From contig NZ_AQWS01000020.1 in assembly GCF_000375405.1 (NCBI RefSeq), forward strand, positions 1-52,564: DNA of 52,564 nt, read 5' to 3'. Below are positions 10,701-17,855 of this stretch, piece by piece. The DNA comes from Bacteroides propionicifaciens DSM 19291 = JCM 14649. GTDB taxonomy: Bacteria; Bacteroidota; Bacteroidia; Bacteroidales; Bacteroidaceae. A program made the position numbers and the translations under genes. Within the stretch, counting starts at the first letter, position 1. The number at the start of each line of letters is the position of its first letter. The notes beneath the pieces are model-generated. The model was not told the DNA's origin, did no database searches, and worked only from the letters and a program-made list of their open reading frames with translations.

Positions 10701-11404
10701 TGCAGCATTTCGGCAGCAAACTGAAACTCTGGTGAATGATATATCATCTCTTGCACACCAAACATGAATTTGAATTTGGAGTTATCACAAGCTTGTCCTA
10801 ATGCTTGTAAAACAGCTAAATCTTGATTAAGCAAATTAGCGTCGCTACGCCCTTTAAGATAAGCCAACATCTCATCGATAACAATAAGGAATCCTTTATC
10901 TGGAAACTTCTCTTCAAACTCAGCCATCATCAGCATTATCTTATCGTAATAAGGAAGTGCACCATAGTTTTCAAAAGAAAAGTTGACACTTAATTCACTC
11001 AAGTATTTTTCGACACGGAAAGTAATAATCTCCCAAAGACTTTCAGTATTCCCAAGCTCAAATCGCAATACTTTAAACTGTCCTGCAATTTTTCTCAGCT
11101 CCTCTTTTGGTTTAGAATCGTTTACCAATTCAACAAGCTCTTCATCTTCTGCAATAAGAGAAACCAACGACATTAAGTGAGACTTACCTGTACCATAATT
11201 ACCGACAATTTGTAGCCCGAAAGACTCATTGCTATTATTAAAGTCGATATTCCGAACCATCAATGGTATTAAGGTTTCTTTAAAGGCTTTAGAGAAAACG
11301 AATGTCTTTATCAGTTGTTTCTGATAATCTATTTCTTTATTTGCTCTGCTAAATTTTATTACCTCGGTAATAGGTTCAAAATTGAGTAATTCTTTGTATT
11401 TCAT
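7742..11404 (-). CDS. brxC: BREX ATPase BrxC/PglY
   Basis: Very large P-loop ATPase of 1,220 residues, the AAA+-like core of BREX, needed both for self-methylation and for blocking phage replication. The Walker A is GNYGTGKS at about 68-75, directly after a short N-terminal region, and the Walker B is FLIVIDEML at about 172-180. The rest is mostly long helices; a stretch near residues 920-1200 is rich in Leu, Glu and Lys and may be coiled coil. Length and motif placement fit the 1,100-1,300-residue BrxC/PglY family. The gene overlaps brxF by 4 bp and ends 7 bp before pglXI. Confidence 0.88.
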   Translation of the reverse strand: MKYKELLNFEPITEVIKFSRANKEIDYQKQLIKTFVFSKAFKETLIPLMVRNIDFNNSNESFGLQIVGNYGTGKSHLMSLVSLIAEDEELVELVNDSKPKEELRKIAGQFKVLRFELGNTESLWEIITFRVEKYLSELSVNFSFENYGALPYYDKIMLMMAEFEEKFPDKGFLIVIDEMLAYLKGRSDANLLNQDLAVLQALGQACDNSKFKFMFGVQEMIYHSPEFQFAAEMLQKVNDRYKDIMITKEDVAFIVKNRLLSKNEHQKQLIKEHLDPFLHFFTDMHARTQDYIELYPVHPSYFENFEKIRIGKSQREILKTLSSQFSDILEKDVPTDNPGLLTYDRYWEDMQRSQDLMANPDIRRVKEITETIDDKINSHFTGGRAAKKNVAQRIVNGCAIKLLQADLQKQNGTNTEHLVDDLCLTDSLAIDRDFLIDIVNSTAQQIITATSGQYFDQNKDNAEFHLRIEGGVNFDQKIRDYAATMTDNQKDEYFFKFLEVNLPLEGDTYRTGFKIWEHTIDWKSHKTYRSGYIFFGNPNQKSTTHPLQNFYMYFMPIFDANNKKRNHEEDEVYFIFDDLSNEFKEAVTLYGAALSLEARSDSSQKANYRQKIDELNKKARTFFDQQYVRTTKVDYQGKELPLSGYQLLGAGSSIEQVFSNVASMVLEEWFGNERPNYPQFTQLNTPIAKNNFDRLIKQALSKVSNPEQRNQDGEGVLSGLGLWVPGSLDYSHSPYARSLMEMLKEKGEGKVLNRDEIIEFVDRSEDLWLSKDYKIEAELEFVVMAVLAALGEIEITLNSGTSINSTNLNELRNVVNQDFFTFTHIKQPKGLNLAALKQLFIYLLGRDLSNHLNDPSTYTHLVSAAKKWAERTVTLQSKVGNGYTFRSVEIISQEDALKYRRDFSAFSGFCDKIANYTSEARIKNFPYSKEELNKILPIKDEVSKVEQQLAQLNSLNEDISYLQQCNQYITNTEFKTKVTNAINQLPGVVSTNSTAKMNTYKAELSKLKEQYADWYLSLYLKYRISESDNTLKVALLDSEEKQICDILQQADFLSTGQYAQLVEKINKLQPADEKINKDLILTAPYHDFNPAEFEGKKTLSIKELRGEINDLLHLWTDSLKDTLDDPMVQQKMNLLSKTSQTLLSDFKSGKVELTKQNALQIRNAIMDLHKGLEKLELDMEGMKTTFNKPLTPDEAIEAFREYINQISRGKERDKIRIILK

Positions 11405-11832
11405 AGTGCTATATGGCTTAAGTTATTTATATTAATTTTTATTCCTCTCTCTTTCGACATAAAGAACAATACATCACTCTCTATCTCGCCCTCCCATTCG
11501 ATAAGAAGCAGGTTGTTTGTAGAATGACTGTCTATAATTGTTTTAAAGTTTTGTTTTAAATCAGGCTCAAACAAAATACCAAGATTGGCAATTGCTAATG
11601 TCTTACCAAAGTTTGGATGGTCAAAAACTGCTTTGTCAAATATCCTATTTATCTCATCATAAGCTTTCATGGGCAACTGTTTTTCATTGTTGAAATTGAA
11701 CAATGATTGCGATAGAAGCTTGCCCACGTCAATGGGTGTGATATCCAGAAGGCGCTCTTTATAGAAAACAATTTTATTGCGCGAGAATGACCCGATATAG
11801 GATAATACAGTCTTTAAAAGAGGTGAATTCAT
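11401..11832 (-). CDS. brxF: BrxF-like first protein of the BREX type 3 operon, Walker motifs not recognisable
   Basis: Small 143-residue protein in the position that brxF occupies in type 3 BREX, overlapping brxC by 4 bp. BrxF proteins are normally described as small P-loop proteins. Here the segment LLDITP (28-33) and the segment LGILFEPDLKQN (84-95) followed by IEWEGEIESD resemble the second half of that family. No GxxxxGK[ST] motif is visible where it is expected, between about residue 20 and 28. The nearest string, DHPNFGKT at 71-78, lacks the first glycine. The Walker B aspartate also seems to be missing. I infer an ATPase-dead or strongly diverged BrxF; identity rests on position plus this partial resemblance. 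Confidence 0.68.
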   Translation of the reverse strand: MNSPLLKTVLSYIGSFSRNKIVFYKERLLDITPIDVGKLLSQSLFNFNNEKQLPMKAYDEINRIFDKAVFDHPNFGKTLAIANLGILFEPDLKQNFKTIIDSHSTNNLLLIEWEGEIESDVLFFMSKERGIKININNLSHIAL

Positions 11833-11862
11833 ATTGTTTTCATCAGAATTTAGAAATTACAT

Positions 11863-11870
11863 CAAAGTTA
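11863..11870 (-). promoter_or_regulatory. Candidate Bacteroidota -7 box for the BREX operon
   Basis: Minus-strand TAACTTTG fits TAnnTTTG and ends 30 bp before the brxF start codon. No clear -33 TTG lies at the right distance, so the strength is uncertain. It is the only promoter candidate I found for the six-gene operon. Confidence 0.45.
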
Positions 11871-11909
11871 ACATTTTATTCAATTGGAGATTGAAAAAAA
11901 AGGAGTAAA

Positions 11910-12059
11910 TTATACCGCCCAATCATATGATACAGAAGTTCTTGCTTGCACAACTCCTGTTTGAGATTGGTTTTTGGTCTTGCCATTGATTTCTTCCAGC
12001 TCCTTTTCTTCAGGCAATGTTAACCTTAACCCATCAACAGCTAATAACCTAAATCCAGT
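11910..12059 (-). pseudogene. IS4-family transposase fragment
   Basis: About 49 codons ending in TAA. The frame reads GFRLLAVDGLRLTLPEE, the region around the first catalytic aspartate of IS4-like DDE transposases (AVDGS-LxLP in intact copies). It is followed by a variable stretch that ends abruptly. A TAG directly precedes the fragment and the remaining 300 or so residues are absent. It marks an old insertion near the upstream edge of the BREX operon. Confidence 0.6.
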
Positions 12060-12356
12060 CTATAATTTTTTACTCTAAAGAAAATGAGAGTAATAAATCG
12101 AGAAGCGTGTTTGTTTTTAGTCTCTTAAATTGATAATAAAGATTTTCACAAAGAAAAGAAAGAGACAACAGGCATTATTTGTGCCATGATGAGTGAAGTT
12201 TCCTCCTTTGATTTATCTGCAGATATTGGTTTAAGTGCATTTGATGCATTTTTCATAGCTGGAAAATAAGCTTATGGGTTAGAGGAAAAGTTTAATCCCT
12301 CACAGTTATACTTTTGGATTAACTGAACATTGTAGGAATTCGCAACTTTACAGGAC

Positions 12357-12509
12357 AAGGTTGATACCTCTGACAATAAGGTTTCAACCTCCAGTAAACA
12401 TCATAGAAATCAAAGTTCTATCAATCATGATATAGTGAGTTTTGATACAAAGATTGCAAATTGAGAATATAAAGTTGATACCTTTCGTAAATAAGGTTGA
12501 CACCTCTGG
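12357..12509. repeat. Four copies of a short dyad-like motif in two pairs
   Basis: Copies start near 12357 (AAGGTTGATACCTCTGA), 12378 (AAGGTTTCAACCTCCAG), 12471 (AAAGTTGATACCTTTCG) and 12493 (AAGGTTGACACCTCTGG). Within each pair the spacing is 21 and 22 bp; the pairs are about 114 bp apart. Each copy is a small inverted repeat (AGGT-ACCT). Two readings are possible: an operator array spaced by two helical turns, or the remains of a gene coding a seven-residue KVDTSxx repeat, since 21 bp equals seven codons. Confidence 0.55.
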
Positions 12510-12924
12510 AACAAAACATGCATCTAATCCTTATAACCCAGATATTGCTAATGCTCTTTTTAGGAGTGGATATATTGAATCATGGGGAAGAGGAATCAGT
12601 AAAATGACCAACTTGTGCTTGGAGGCTGGATTGCCTAAACCTGAATTTGAATATGATTCCACAGGATTGTGGGTGACACTTAGGAAGGATATATTTAATG
12701 AGGAGCATTTGCTGGAAAAAGGGCTTAATGAAAGACAGGTGAAAGCTACGATATTTGTAAACGAAAATGGCCGGATAACGAATATGCAGTATCGTGAAAT
12801 AAATGATTGTTCTCGAACAACTGCAGCACGTGACTTAAAAGAATTGGTTGATAGAGATATTTTAAAAGCTTCTGGTCAAAGAGGTGCGGGATCATTTTAT
12901 GAATTGATTACTTCTATAAAATAA
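12442..12924 (+). pseudogene. C-terminal remnant of an AlbA_2/RecG-like ATP-binding transcriptional regulator
   Basis: The open frame spans 160 codons from a TTG, but recognisable sequence starts only near residue 26. KHASNPYNPDIANALF and RSGYIESWGRGISKM are the end of the ATP-binding (HATPase_c_4-like) part of the common Bacteroidota proteins with an AlbA_2 DNA-binding domain. The last 65 residues form a winged-helix domain (LNERQVKATIFV, TTAARDLKELVDRDIL). Intact relatives are 350-550 residues, so the N-terminal two thirds are missing. The frame upstream holds stops and the repeat cluster. Such genes often sit beside restriction and other defence loci. A functional short form is unlikely but cannot be excluded. 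Confidence 0.75.
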
Positions 12925-12955
12925 TTGTATAATTGGTATGTAACTGCACAATTGC

Positions 12956-12986
12956 ATTGAACCATAATTGAACCAATTGAACCATA
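12956..12986. repeat. Short tandem repeat ATTGAACCA(TA)
   Basis: Three head-to-tail copies: ATTGAACCATA, ATTGAACCA and ATTGAACCATA. They lie just after the stop of the AlbA_2-like remnant, in non-coding sequence. Probably a slippage product; no function is evident. Confidence 0.7.
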
Positions 12987-13159
12987 ACCAGATAATAAAT
13001 GAACACAAAAGGCGAAGGTTGAGCAAAAATAACGTAAGGATTGATGAGTAGTGAATACTTAACAGGTGTAAAATAGATTACCATAATCGATCCATACATT
13101 AGATTGCTTTACCAAATTCGCAACTTAGTGTATAGGAGAGCAAAGAATGATTGTAGGAA

Positions 13160-13381
13160 TTGCAAGATAATCAGTCACTCATTGTAATTGAATTATATTT
13201 ACAATCTGATGAAATGCTTCACGACAGATATATTCTTATTGATGACCGATGGAAAATAATTCCTAGTCATGGCTTAGGTATCTGGAACAAAGCTAATTGC
13301 AACTTCGATATTGCTGAAACTAATCAATTGTATAGGAGTTGTATGAGGTCTTCGATGACGGTGGTGAAGATGCTAGGGTAA
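13160..13381 (+). pseudogene. Fragment resembling the MIT_C phospholipase-D-like domain
   Basis: A 73-codon open frame starting at TTG, directly after a TAG. The middle reads LHDRYILIDDRWKIIPSHGL and then GIWNKANCNFDIA. This resembles the HDR...GWKI...GLDI core of the PLD-like domain found at the C terminus of MIT proteins and in some bacterial conflict-system proteins. Only this core and about 25 residues after it remain, so I take it as a truncated gene. An alternative is another HDR-type PLD domain, such as those on ORF6N proteins. Its neighbourhood of mobile and defence debris fits a decayed defence gene. Confidence 0.38.
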
Positions 13382-13401
13382 TTGTAAATTGTTTTTTTTA
13401 C

Positions 13402-13881
13402 CTATTTACGATCAATAGATTTTACTTCGACATTCATTACTTTTACTTTATCGTATGATTCTGGGTCAGAAAACACAAATCGACCTTCCACTAACGGACT
13501 ATATTTCACCTCTACCTCGTCAGATGTAAAGACATCTGGTGAAGTAGAGAGTTTGTTTGCAGCAGCTTTAAAATCAAACTCCTCAACAGGGAATCTCTCA
13601 GAGCTAAACTTCAATACAGCGGCATCGTTATCAATATGCTCTACTTTAGCTGCAGTTGTCTGCCATACTTCATCGTAATAAAAGAGTAAGAACAAGATGT
13701 CTTCAGCTTGAAGCGTATCCATTCTCTGCTCCAACAGGGCTTGTTCTTTCTGGCGAATGCTATTACTAGCTGTTCCATAAACAATTGTAAAACTAAAAAA
13801 AGCAACCAATAAGATTAAAAGCATCCAAAGCTTCCAAGATCCTTTGATTTCCGACTTACTTTGATCAGCCACTGTTCGCAT
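13402..13881 (-). CDS. Single-pass membrane protein of the sigma/anti-sigma operon, unknown function
   Basis: 159 residues with a charged N terminus (MRTVADQSKSEIKGSW), one membrane helix at about 17-36, and an extracytoplasmic part of about 120 residues with many charges. I do not recognise a domain. It is the last gene of a minus-strand set: sigma remnant, anti-sigma-like protein, this protein. The 46 bp between it and the preceding gene hold a GGGGGAGGAG run about 30 bp before the chosen start. No in-frame ATG, GTG or TTG exists before a stop upstream, which supports this start. It may serve the envelope-stress regulon of the lost sigma factor. Confidence 0.7.
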   Translation of the reverse strand: MRTVADQSKSEIKGSWKLWMLLILLVAFFSFTIVYGTASNSIRQKEQALLEQRMDTLQAEDILFLLFYYDEVWQTTAAKVEHIDNDAAVLKFSSERFPVEEFDFKAAANKLSTSPDVFTSDEVEVKYSPLVEGRFVFSDPESYDKVKVMNVEVKSIDRK

Positions 13882-13927
13882 GGATGGAGTCCAATCATTC
13901 TTGCGAATCTCCTCCCCCGAATTTTTC

Positions 13928-14455
13928 TCATTTTGTTTTAAGTTTATCCATTATACGATTCACGTCTTTGACTTTGTTCTGAACTAAGCCCAAACCCGAG
14001 ACACCCTTATTGAGCTCCGTAGAAACAGCTAGGAGAGCTTTTTGGGTGAGCTCTACTGATTCTTCAAGAGTCAAGCCTTCAACAGCCAGGCAAGGCCCTA
14101 TTTCGGGTTCAGCGGGCCTAAACAGATACGCTCCACCAAGGAGTAGTAAAACAGAAGCAGCTACAGCAACCCAAGACCGATATTTAGACAGCATAGACCT
14201 ACTCTTAACTTGTATAGAAGATTCTTCTGATAGTTTTGAATCCATCCAGTTCTCAAGTTTCTCATTCAAAGAATCCGGAAGACTAGGCTCGTTTTCCATC
14301 TTAGACAAAGCTGCAAATAAGGTTTGCTCCTCTTTATATTGCTCAGGTACAACAGATGACTTGATAAAGTAATCCTTTAGCCATCGCTCATCCTCGAGGG
14401 TTGAGGTTCCACCATAATAGGCTCCCAATCGCTTATCCAATTCAGTTCTGTCCAT
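13928..14455 (-). CDS. Putative anti-sigma factor, membrane-bound
   Basis: 175 residues. The first 45 residues (LDKRLGAYYGGTSTLEDERW, then LKDYF) look like the cytoplasmic N-terminal part of Bacteroidota anti-sigma-like proteins, in which a small globular segment holds the ECF sigma factor. One membrane helix lies at about 109-126 (VAVAASVLLLLGGAYLF), followed by a helical periplasmic tail. The start codon lies inside the sigma remnant gene with a 14-bp overlap, so the pair was translationally coupled. With the sigma factor broken, this gene has probably lost its partner. The family call comes from order and topology, not from a catalytic motif. Confidence 0.65.
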   Translation of the reverse strand: MDRTELDKRLGAYYGGTSTLEDERWLKDYFIKSSVVPEQYKEEQTLFAALSKMENEPSLPDSLNEKLENWMDSKLSEESSIQVKSRSMLSKYRSWVAVAASVLLLLGGAYLFRPAEPEIGPCLAVEGLTLEESVELTQKALLAVSTELNKGVSGLGLVQNKVKDVNRIMDKLKTK

Positions 14456-14630
14456 AACGTGTAAAATCTTCTTTTAGTTGTTTACGCAATCTTGATAGAA
14501 TAACTTTGACATTAGTCTGGGTTAATCCCATCTGTTCAGAAATTTGCTTAATACTTAAACCTTTACTGTGCCGACATTCGAATATTTGCTTTTGCACAAC
14601 GGTCAAATTATTCACCCACTTCGATAAGTA
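14442..14630 (-). pseudogene. ECF RNA polymerase sigma factor, only region 4 remains
   Basis: An open frame with no start codon of its own family. It reads YLSKWVNNLTVVQKQIFECR followed by GLSIKQISEQMGLTQTNVKV and LSRLRKQL, the helix-turn-helix of sigma-70 region 4 that reads the -35 (here -33) element. Region 2, which binds core polymerase and melts DNA, is absent. A TAG precedes the fragment and the frame overlaps the truncated DUF4252 gene. The stop overlaps the anti-sigma start by 14 bp, as in intact operons. The missing portion is about 100 residues, so a single deletion is the simplest explanation. Confidence 0.78.
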
Positions 14631-14818
14631 CTATAGCCTTTGCCTATCTTCAAACCTCGAACTGTTGAATCAAATTTCTTGAGTAATTCGGGGCTACACT
14701 CTTCAAGATTTAATATCACGATACTCTCGATAAATTGCTTGACAAGCTTATCAAAACTTTGCGCATAGATTAAAGGGGTACATAAGAGGAGTAAAAACAC
14801 TAAGTTTAACTTTTTCAT
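14612..14818 (-). pseudogene. DUF4252 protein, N-terminal fragment
   Basis: 68 codons with a clear signal peptide (MKKLNLVFLLLLCTPLIYAQ) and the start of the mature part. VILNLEECSPELLKKF recalls the conserved region of the DUF4252 exported proteins that accompany ECF sigma operons in Bacteroidota. Intact members have about 150-180 residues. The frame ends at a TGA exactly where sigma-factor sequence begins in another frame, so the 3' part was lost at the junction. The fragment could still be transcribed and drive the downstream genes. Confidence 0.6.
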
Positions 14819-14937
14819 ATTTTCTTATTTTAGTTTTTGTATCACAATATAAATTCTAAAGGCCTTCTATTTAAGTAGACGTCTAAACGATGAAAAGGTT
14901 ACACTTATGCTGATAATAATTTTTCGGAATAACAAAT

Positions 14938-14968
14938 AAGCCCCGATTTCAAAGCGAAATCGGAGCTT
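14938..14968 (-). terminator. Terminator hairpin after waaA
   Basis: A 13-bp stem with one mismatch (AAGCCCCGATTTC with GAAATCGGAGCTT) closes over a 5-base loop. It lies about 50 bp past the waaA stop on the minus strand and is followed there by TTATTTGTTATT. It separates the core genes from the damaged sigma operon. Confidence 0.6.
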
Positions 14969-15016
14969 GTCTTATACCACCAAGTGGCGAATACTATTTT
15001 TATTGGATAGCGAAGA

Positions 15017-16237
15017 TTAAAAGTTAATCATCTTCAATATCTTATCGGATGCTCCAGCATATTGAGAAACATATCCACCAGCCAACTGACTGGTCTCTTT
15101 ATAGAAATCTCTATCCGCATCGAAACGATTTAGAAGCTGCTCTAGCTCTTCGTAGTTGTCAATGGAGTAAGCTCCTTTGTTATTTATAAGATCACGCGCC
15201 TCCATGAATTTTTGATACTTAGGACCAAAGATAACTGGGATTCCATATACAGCAGCCTCGAGTACATTGTGAATACCTACACCAAAACCTCCACCAATAT
15301 AGGCAACATTGCCATAGCGATAGATTGAAGAGAGTAGCCCAAAGCAATCGATAATCAAGCATCTAGCCTCTAGGATATTCTTTTCGGTAGCCTTAGTATA
15401 ACGAACGTAGGGCATCTCCAATTTACTAATAATCTCAACCAAGTGATTTTCATCAATCACATGAGGAGCGATAATAAGTTTCATATCGGGACGAGCATTA
15501 AAGTATTTGATAAACAAATCTTCATCAGGCGCCCATGAACTTCCTGCTACGAAAGTTGGAGTATCTCCTTTAAACAACTCAACAAGAGGTAAAGGTTTGG
15601 CTTGTTCTTTAATCTGAATAACACGATCAAAGCGAGTATCACCAACAACAGTGACACGAGTAATATCAATCTTAGCTAAGAACCGCTTTGAAGCTTCATT
15701 CTGAACAAACAGATGGTCAAAATTCTTCAATACCTTACGATACGTTCCACCATACCACTTAAAGAAAATCTGATTTCTTCTAAAGATAGACGAAACACTA
15801 TATACAGGTATTCTACGGCGATGAAGTTCATCTAAGTAGTTTTTCCAAAATTCATACTTAATAAAGAATGCCATCTTAGGAGAAGCTAAATCTAAAAACT
15901 TAGCTACATTCCGAGGCTTGTCAAAGGGTAGATAACAAACAACATCAGCTCCTTTGTAGTTTTTACGGACTTCGTAGCCCGAAGGCGAAAAGAAGGTCAG
16001 TAAAATACGATACTCAGGATAAAGGGCTCTAATCTTCTCGATTAAAGGACGCCCCTGCTCAAACTCCCCCAAAGAGGCAGCATGAAACCAGACATAATCC
16101 TTATCCTTCTCGATCTGATGACGCAGAAGTTGATAAACCACATGATGACCTCTGACCATCTTCCTTGGCTTCTTACTAAACAAAGCAGCAAGATGAACCA
16201 GAAAGCCATATATGTATATTGCAATATTATAAATCAT
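15017..16237 (-). CDS. waaA: 3-deoxy-D-manno-octulosonic acid (Kdo) transferase
   Basis: Inner-membrane GT30 glycosyltransferase that moves Kdo from CMP-Kdo to the lipid A precursor. 406 residues, the usual size. The N-terminal membrane anchor is YNIAIYIYGFLVHLAALF. The N-terminal domain contains WFHAASLGEFEQGRPLI, with the conserved glutamate that acts as catalytic base. The C-terminal GT-B domain carries AGSSWAPDEDLF, IIAPHVIDENHL and a sugar-nucleotide loop GGGFGVGIHNVLEAAVYG. It starts 8 bp after gltX on the same strand, so the two are probably cotranscribed. Confidence 0.93.
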   Translation of the reverse strand: MIYNIAIYIYGFLVHLAALFSKKPRKMVRGHHVVYQLLRHQIEKDKDYVWFHAASLGEFEQGRPLIEKIRALYPEYRILLTFFSPSGYEVRKNYKGADVVCYLPFDKPRNVAKFLDLASPKMAFFIKYEFWKNYLDELHRRRIPVYSVSSIFRRNQIFFKWYGGTYRKVLKNFDHLFVQNEASKRFLAKIDITRVTVVGDTRFDRVIQIKEQAKPLPLVELFKGDTPTFVAGSSWAPDEDLFIKYFNARPDMKLIIAPHVIDENHLVEIISKLEMPYVRYTKATEKNILEARCLIIDCFGLLSSIYRYGNVAYIGGGFGVGIHNVLEAAVYGIPVIFGPKYQKFMEARDLINNKGAYSIDNYEELEQLLNRFDADRDFYKETSQLAGGYVSQYAGASDKILKMINF

Positions 16238-16245
16238 AGATTGTT

Positions 16246-17763
16246 TTAGCCTAGTACTTCAATGGCTTTATATAAGCGTTGTAGCGTCTCTTCTTTGCCC
16301 AAGAACTCAGTAATGTCGAACATATGAGGTCCTTTGCTTGCACCAACAACAGCCAAACGGAAAGCATTCATAACTACACCCACCTTTAGATCATGCTGAG
16401 TAATCCAGTCCATAACAACGGCTTCTTGATTAGCAGCAGAAAAGTCGGATAAACCTTCTAATAACGTAGCAAGCTCAGTCATCTCTTTGGCAGAATCTTC
16501 TTTCCAACGTTTCTTGGCTGTTTTCTCATCAAACGACTCGGGAGCAACAAAGAAAAAGCTTGCAGCTTCCCATAACTCATCAACAAAAGAGATACGCTCT
16601 TTCATCAGTTCAACCACGCGCTCTACTTTATCAAGTGGTGCATTAACACCCTGAGAAATAAGTTTAGGCTCAAATAGTTTTGCCAAATCAGCGTTTGATT
16701 TCTTTTGAATATATTGATGGTTAAACCAAATTCCTTTTTTGAAGTCGAACTTAGCACCCGACTTACTACACTTACTCAAATCAAACAACTGAATTAGTTC
16801 ATCCATTGACAACAATTCTTGATCGTTACCAGGGTTCCATCCCAATAGAGCTAAGAAGTTGATTACCGCTTCGGGTAAATAGCCCGACTCTCTAAATCCC
16901 GATGAAACATCACCAGTTTTAGGATCTTTCCACTCAAGTGGAAACACAGGAAAACCCAAACGATCACCATCACGTTTGCTTAATTTTCCATTGCCTTCTG
17001 GTTTGAGCAGAAGTGGCAGGTGAGCAAAAGAAGGCATGGTGTCTTCCCAGTCAAAAGCTCTATATAGCAACACATGTAGAGGTGCAGATGGCAGCCACTC
17101 TTCACCACGAATCACATGTGTAATCTCCATCAAATGGTCATCCACAATATTGGCTAAGTGATAAGTTGGCAGTTGGTCAGCTGATTTATATAGTACCTTG
17201 TCGTCAAGAATAGAGGAGTTAATAATCACCTCACCACGAATCAAATCGTTAACACAAACATCTTCATGTGGCTCTATTTTGAAACGTACGACGTATTGTT
17301 CTCCCTTAGCGATAAGTTCTTCCACCTCCTGTTTAGAAAGTGTTAGTGAATTACGCATCTGCTCACGAGTAGAAGCATCGTATTGAAAATTAGCAATATC
17401 TGCTCTTTTTTTATCCAGCTCTTCGGGTGTATCAAAAGCGATATAAGCCTTCCCTCTCTCTAGCAGTACATCAACATATTTCTTATAAATATCTCGACGC
17501 TCGGACTGACGGTAAGGGCCATATTTTCCACCGAAGCTCACACCTTCATCAAACTCAATGTTTAACCATTTGAACGACTCAAGAATGTATTCTTCAGCAC
17601 CTGGTACAAATCGGTTAGAATCTGTATCCTCGATACGGAAAACTAGGTCACCGCCATGTTGGCGAGCAAATAGATAATTGTATAAGGCAGTACGAACGCC
17701 TCCAATATGCAAAGCACCAGTTGGACTGGGTGCAAAACGAACTCTTACTTTTCTGTCTGACAT
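16246..17763 (-). CDS. gltX: Glutamyl-tRNA synthetase
   Basis: Class I aminoacyl-tRNA synthetase that charges tRNA-Glu. The first motif [13 protein letters not shown] (HIGH type) is near the N terminus, and the second is [10 protein letters not shown] (KMSKS type). The chosen start gives 505 residues and begins [10 protein letters not shown]. The frame is open 26 codons further up to 17841, but that extension is lysine-rich, unlike the family, and the promoter candidate at 17790-17797 lies inside it. The C terminus is the all-helical anticodon-binding domain. It is followed 8 bp later by waaA. Confidence 0.95.
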   Translation of the reverse strand: MSDRKVRVRFAPSPTGALHIGGVRTALYNYLFARQHGGDLVFRIEDTDSNRFVPGAEEYILESFKWLNIEFDEGVSFGGKYGPYRQSERRDIYKKYVDVLLERGKAYIAFDTPEELDKKRADIANFQYDASTREQMRNSLTLSKQEVEELIAKGEQYVVRFKIEPHEDVCVNDLIRGEVIINSSILDDKVLYKSADQLPTYHLANIVDDHLMEITHVIRGEEWLPSAPLHVLLYRAFDWEDTMPSFAHLPLLLKPEGNGKLSKRDGDRLGFPVFPLEWKDPKTGDVSSGFRESGYLPEAVINFLALLGWNPGNDQELLSMDELIQLFDLSKCSKSGAKFDFKKGIWFNHQYIQKKSNADLAKLFEPKLISQGVNAPLDKVERVVELMKERISFVDELWEAASFFFVAPESFDEKTAKKRWKEDSAKEMTELATLLEGLSDFSAANQEAVVMDWITQHDLKVGVVMNAFRLAVVGASKGPHMFDITEFLGKEETLQRLYKAIEVLG

Positions 17764-17789
17764 AATCATTATGTAATATAAAAACGGAG

Positions 17790-17797
17790 CAAAATTA
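17790..17797 (-). promoter_or_regulatory. Candidate -7 box for gltX-waaA
   Basis: Minus-strand TAATTTTG fits TAnnTTTG and ends 26 bp before the chosen gltX ATG. No convincing -33 TTG is seen. Its place supports the shorter gltX start. Confidence 0.4.
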
Positions 17798-17855
17798 ATC
17801 TTTTTTTTCCATACTAGCCTTTTATTTCGTACTTTTCGCAAAATACAAAAGGTGG

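Larger units (their letters stand above)
11833..12441. other. Gene-poor scar region upstream of the BREX operon
   Basis: No intact gene. It holds the BREX promoter candidate, an IS4-like transposase scrap (11910-12059), and an open stretch of 46 codons at 12129-12269 on the plus strand with no recognisable similarity. From 12357 a short repeated motif begins. Frequent stops in all frames and shards of mobile genes suggest repeated insertion and deletion. Confidence 0.6.

Noticed and set aside
12129-12269. Open stretch of 46 codons (plus strand) with HKEKKETTGIICAMMSE-like sequence
   Set aside because: No start, no recognisable family, and it is surrounded by debris; not enough to call a gene.
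12914-13099. Minus-strand 61-codon frame opposite the AlbA_2 remnant 3' end
   Set aside because: The sequence is low-complexity and arises from the tandem ATTGAACCA repeat; no domain or ribosome site.
16246-17841. Longer gltX start at 17841
   Set aside because: It adds 26 lysine-rich residues not typical of the family and covers a promoter-like TAATTTTG.
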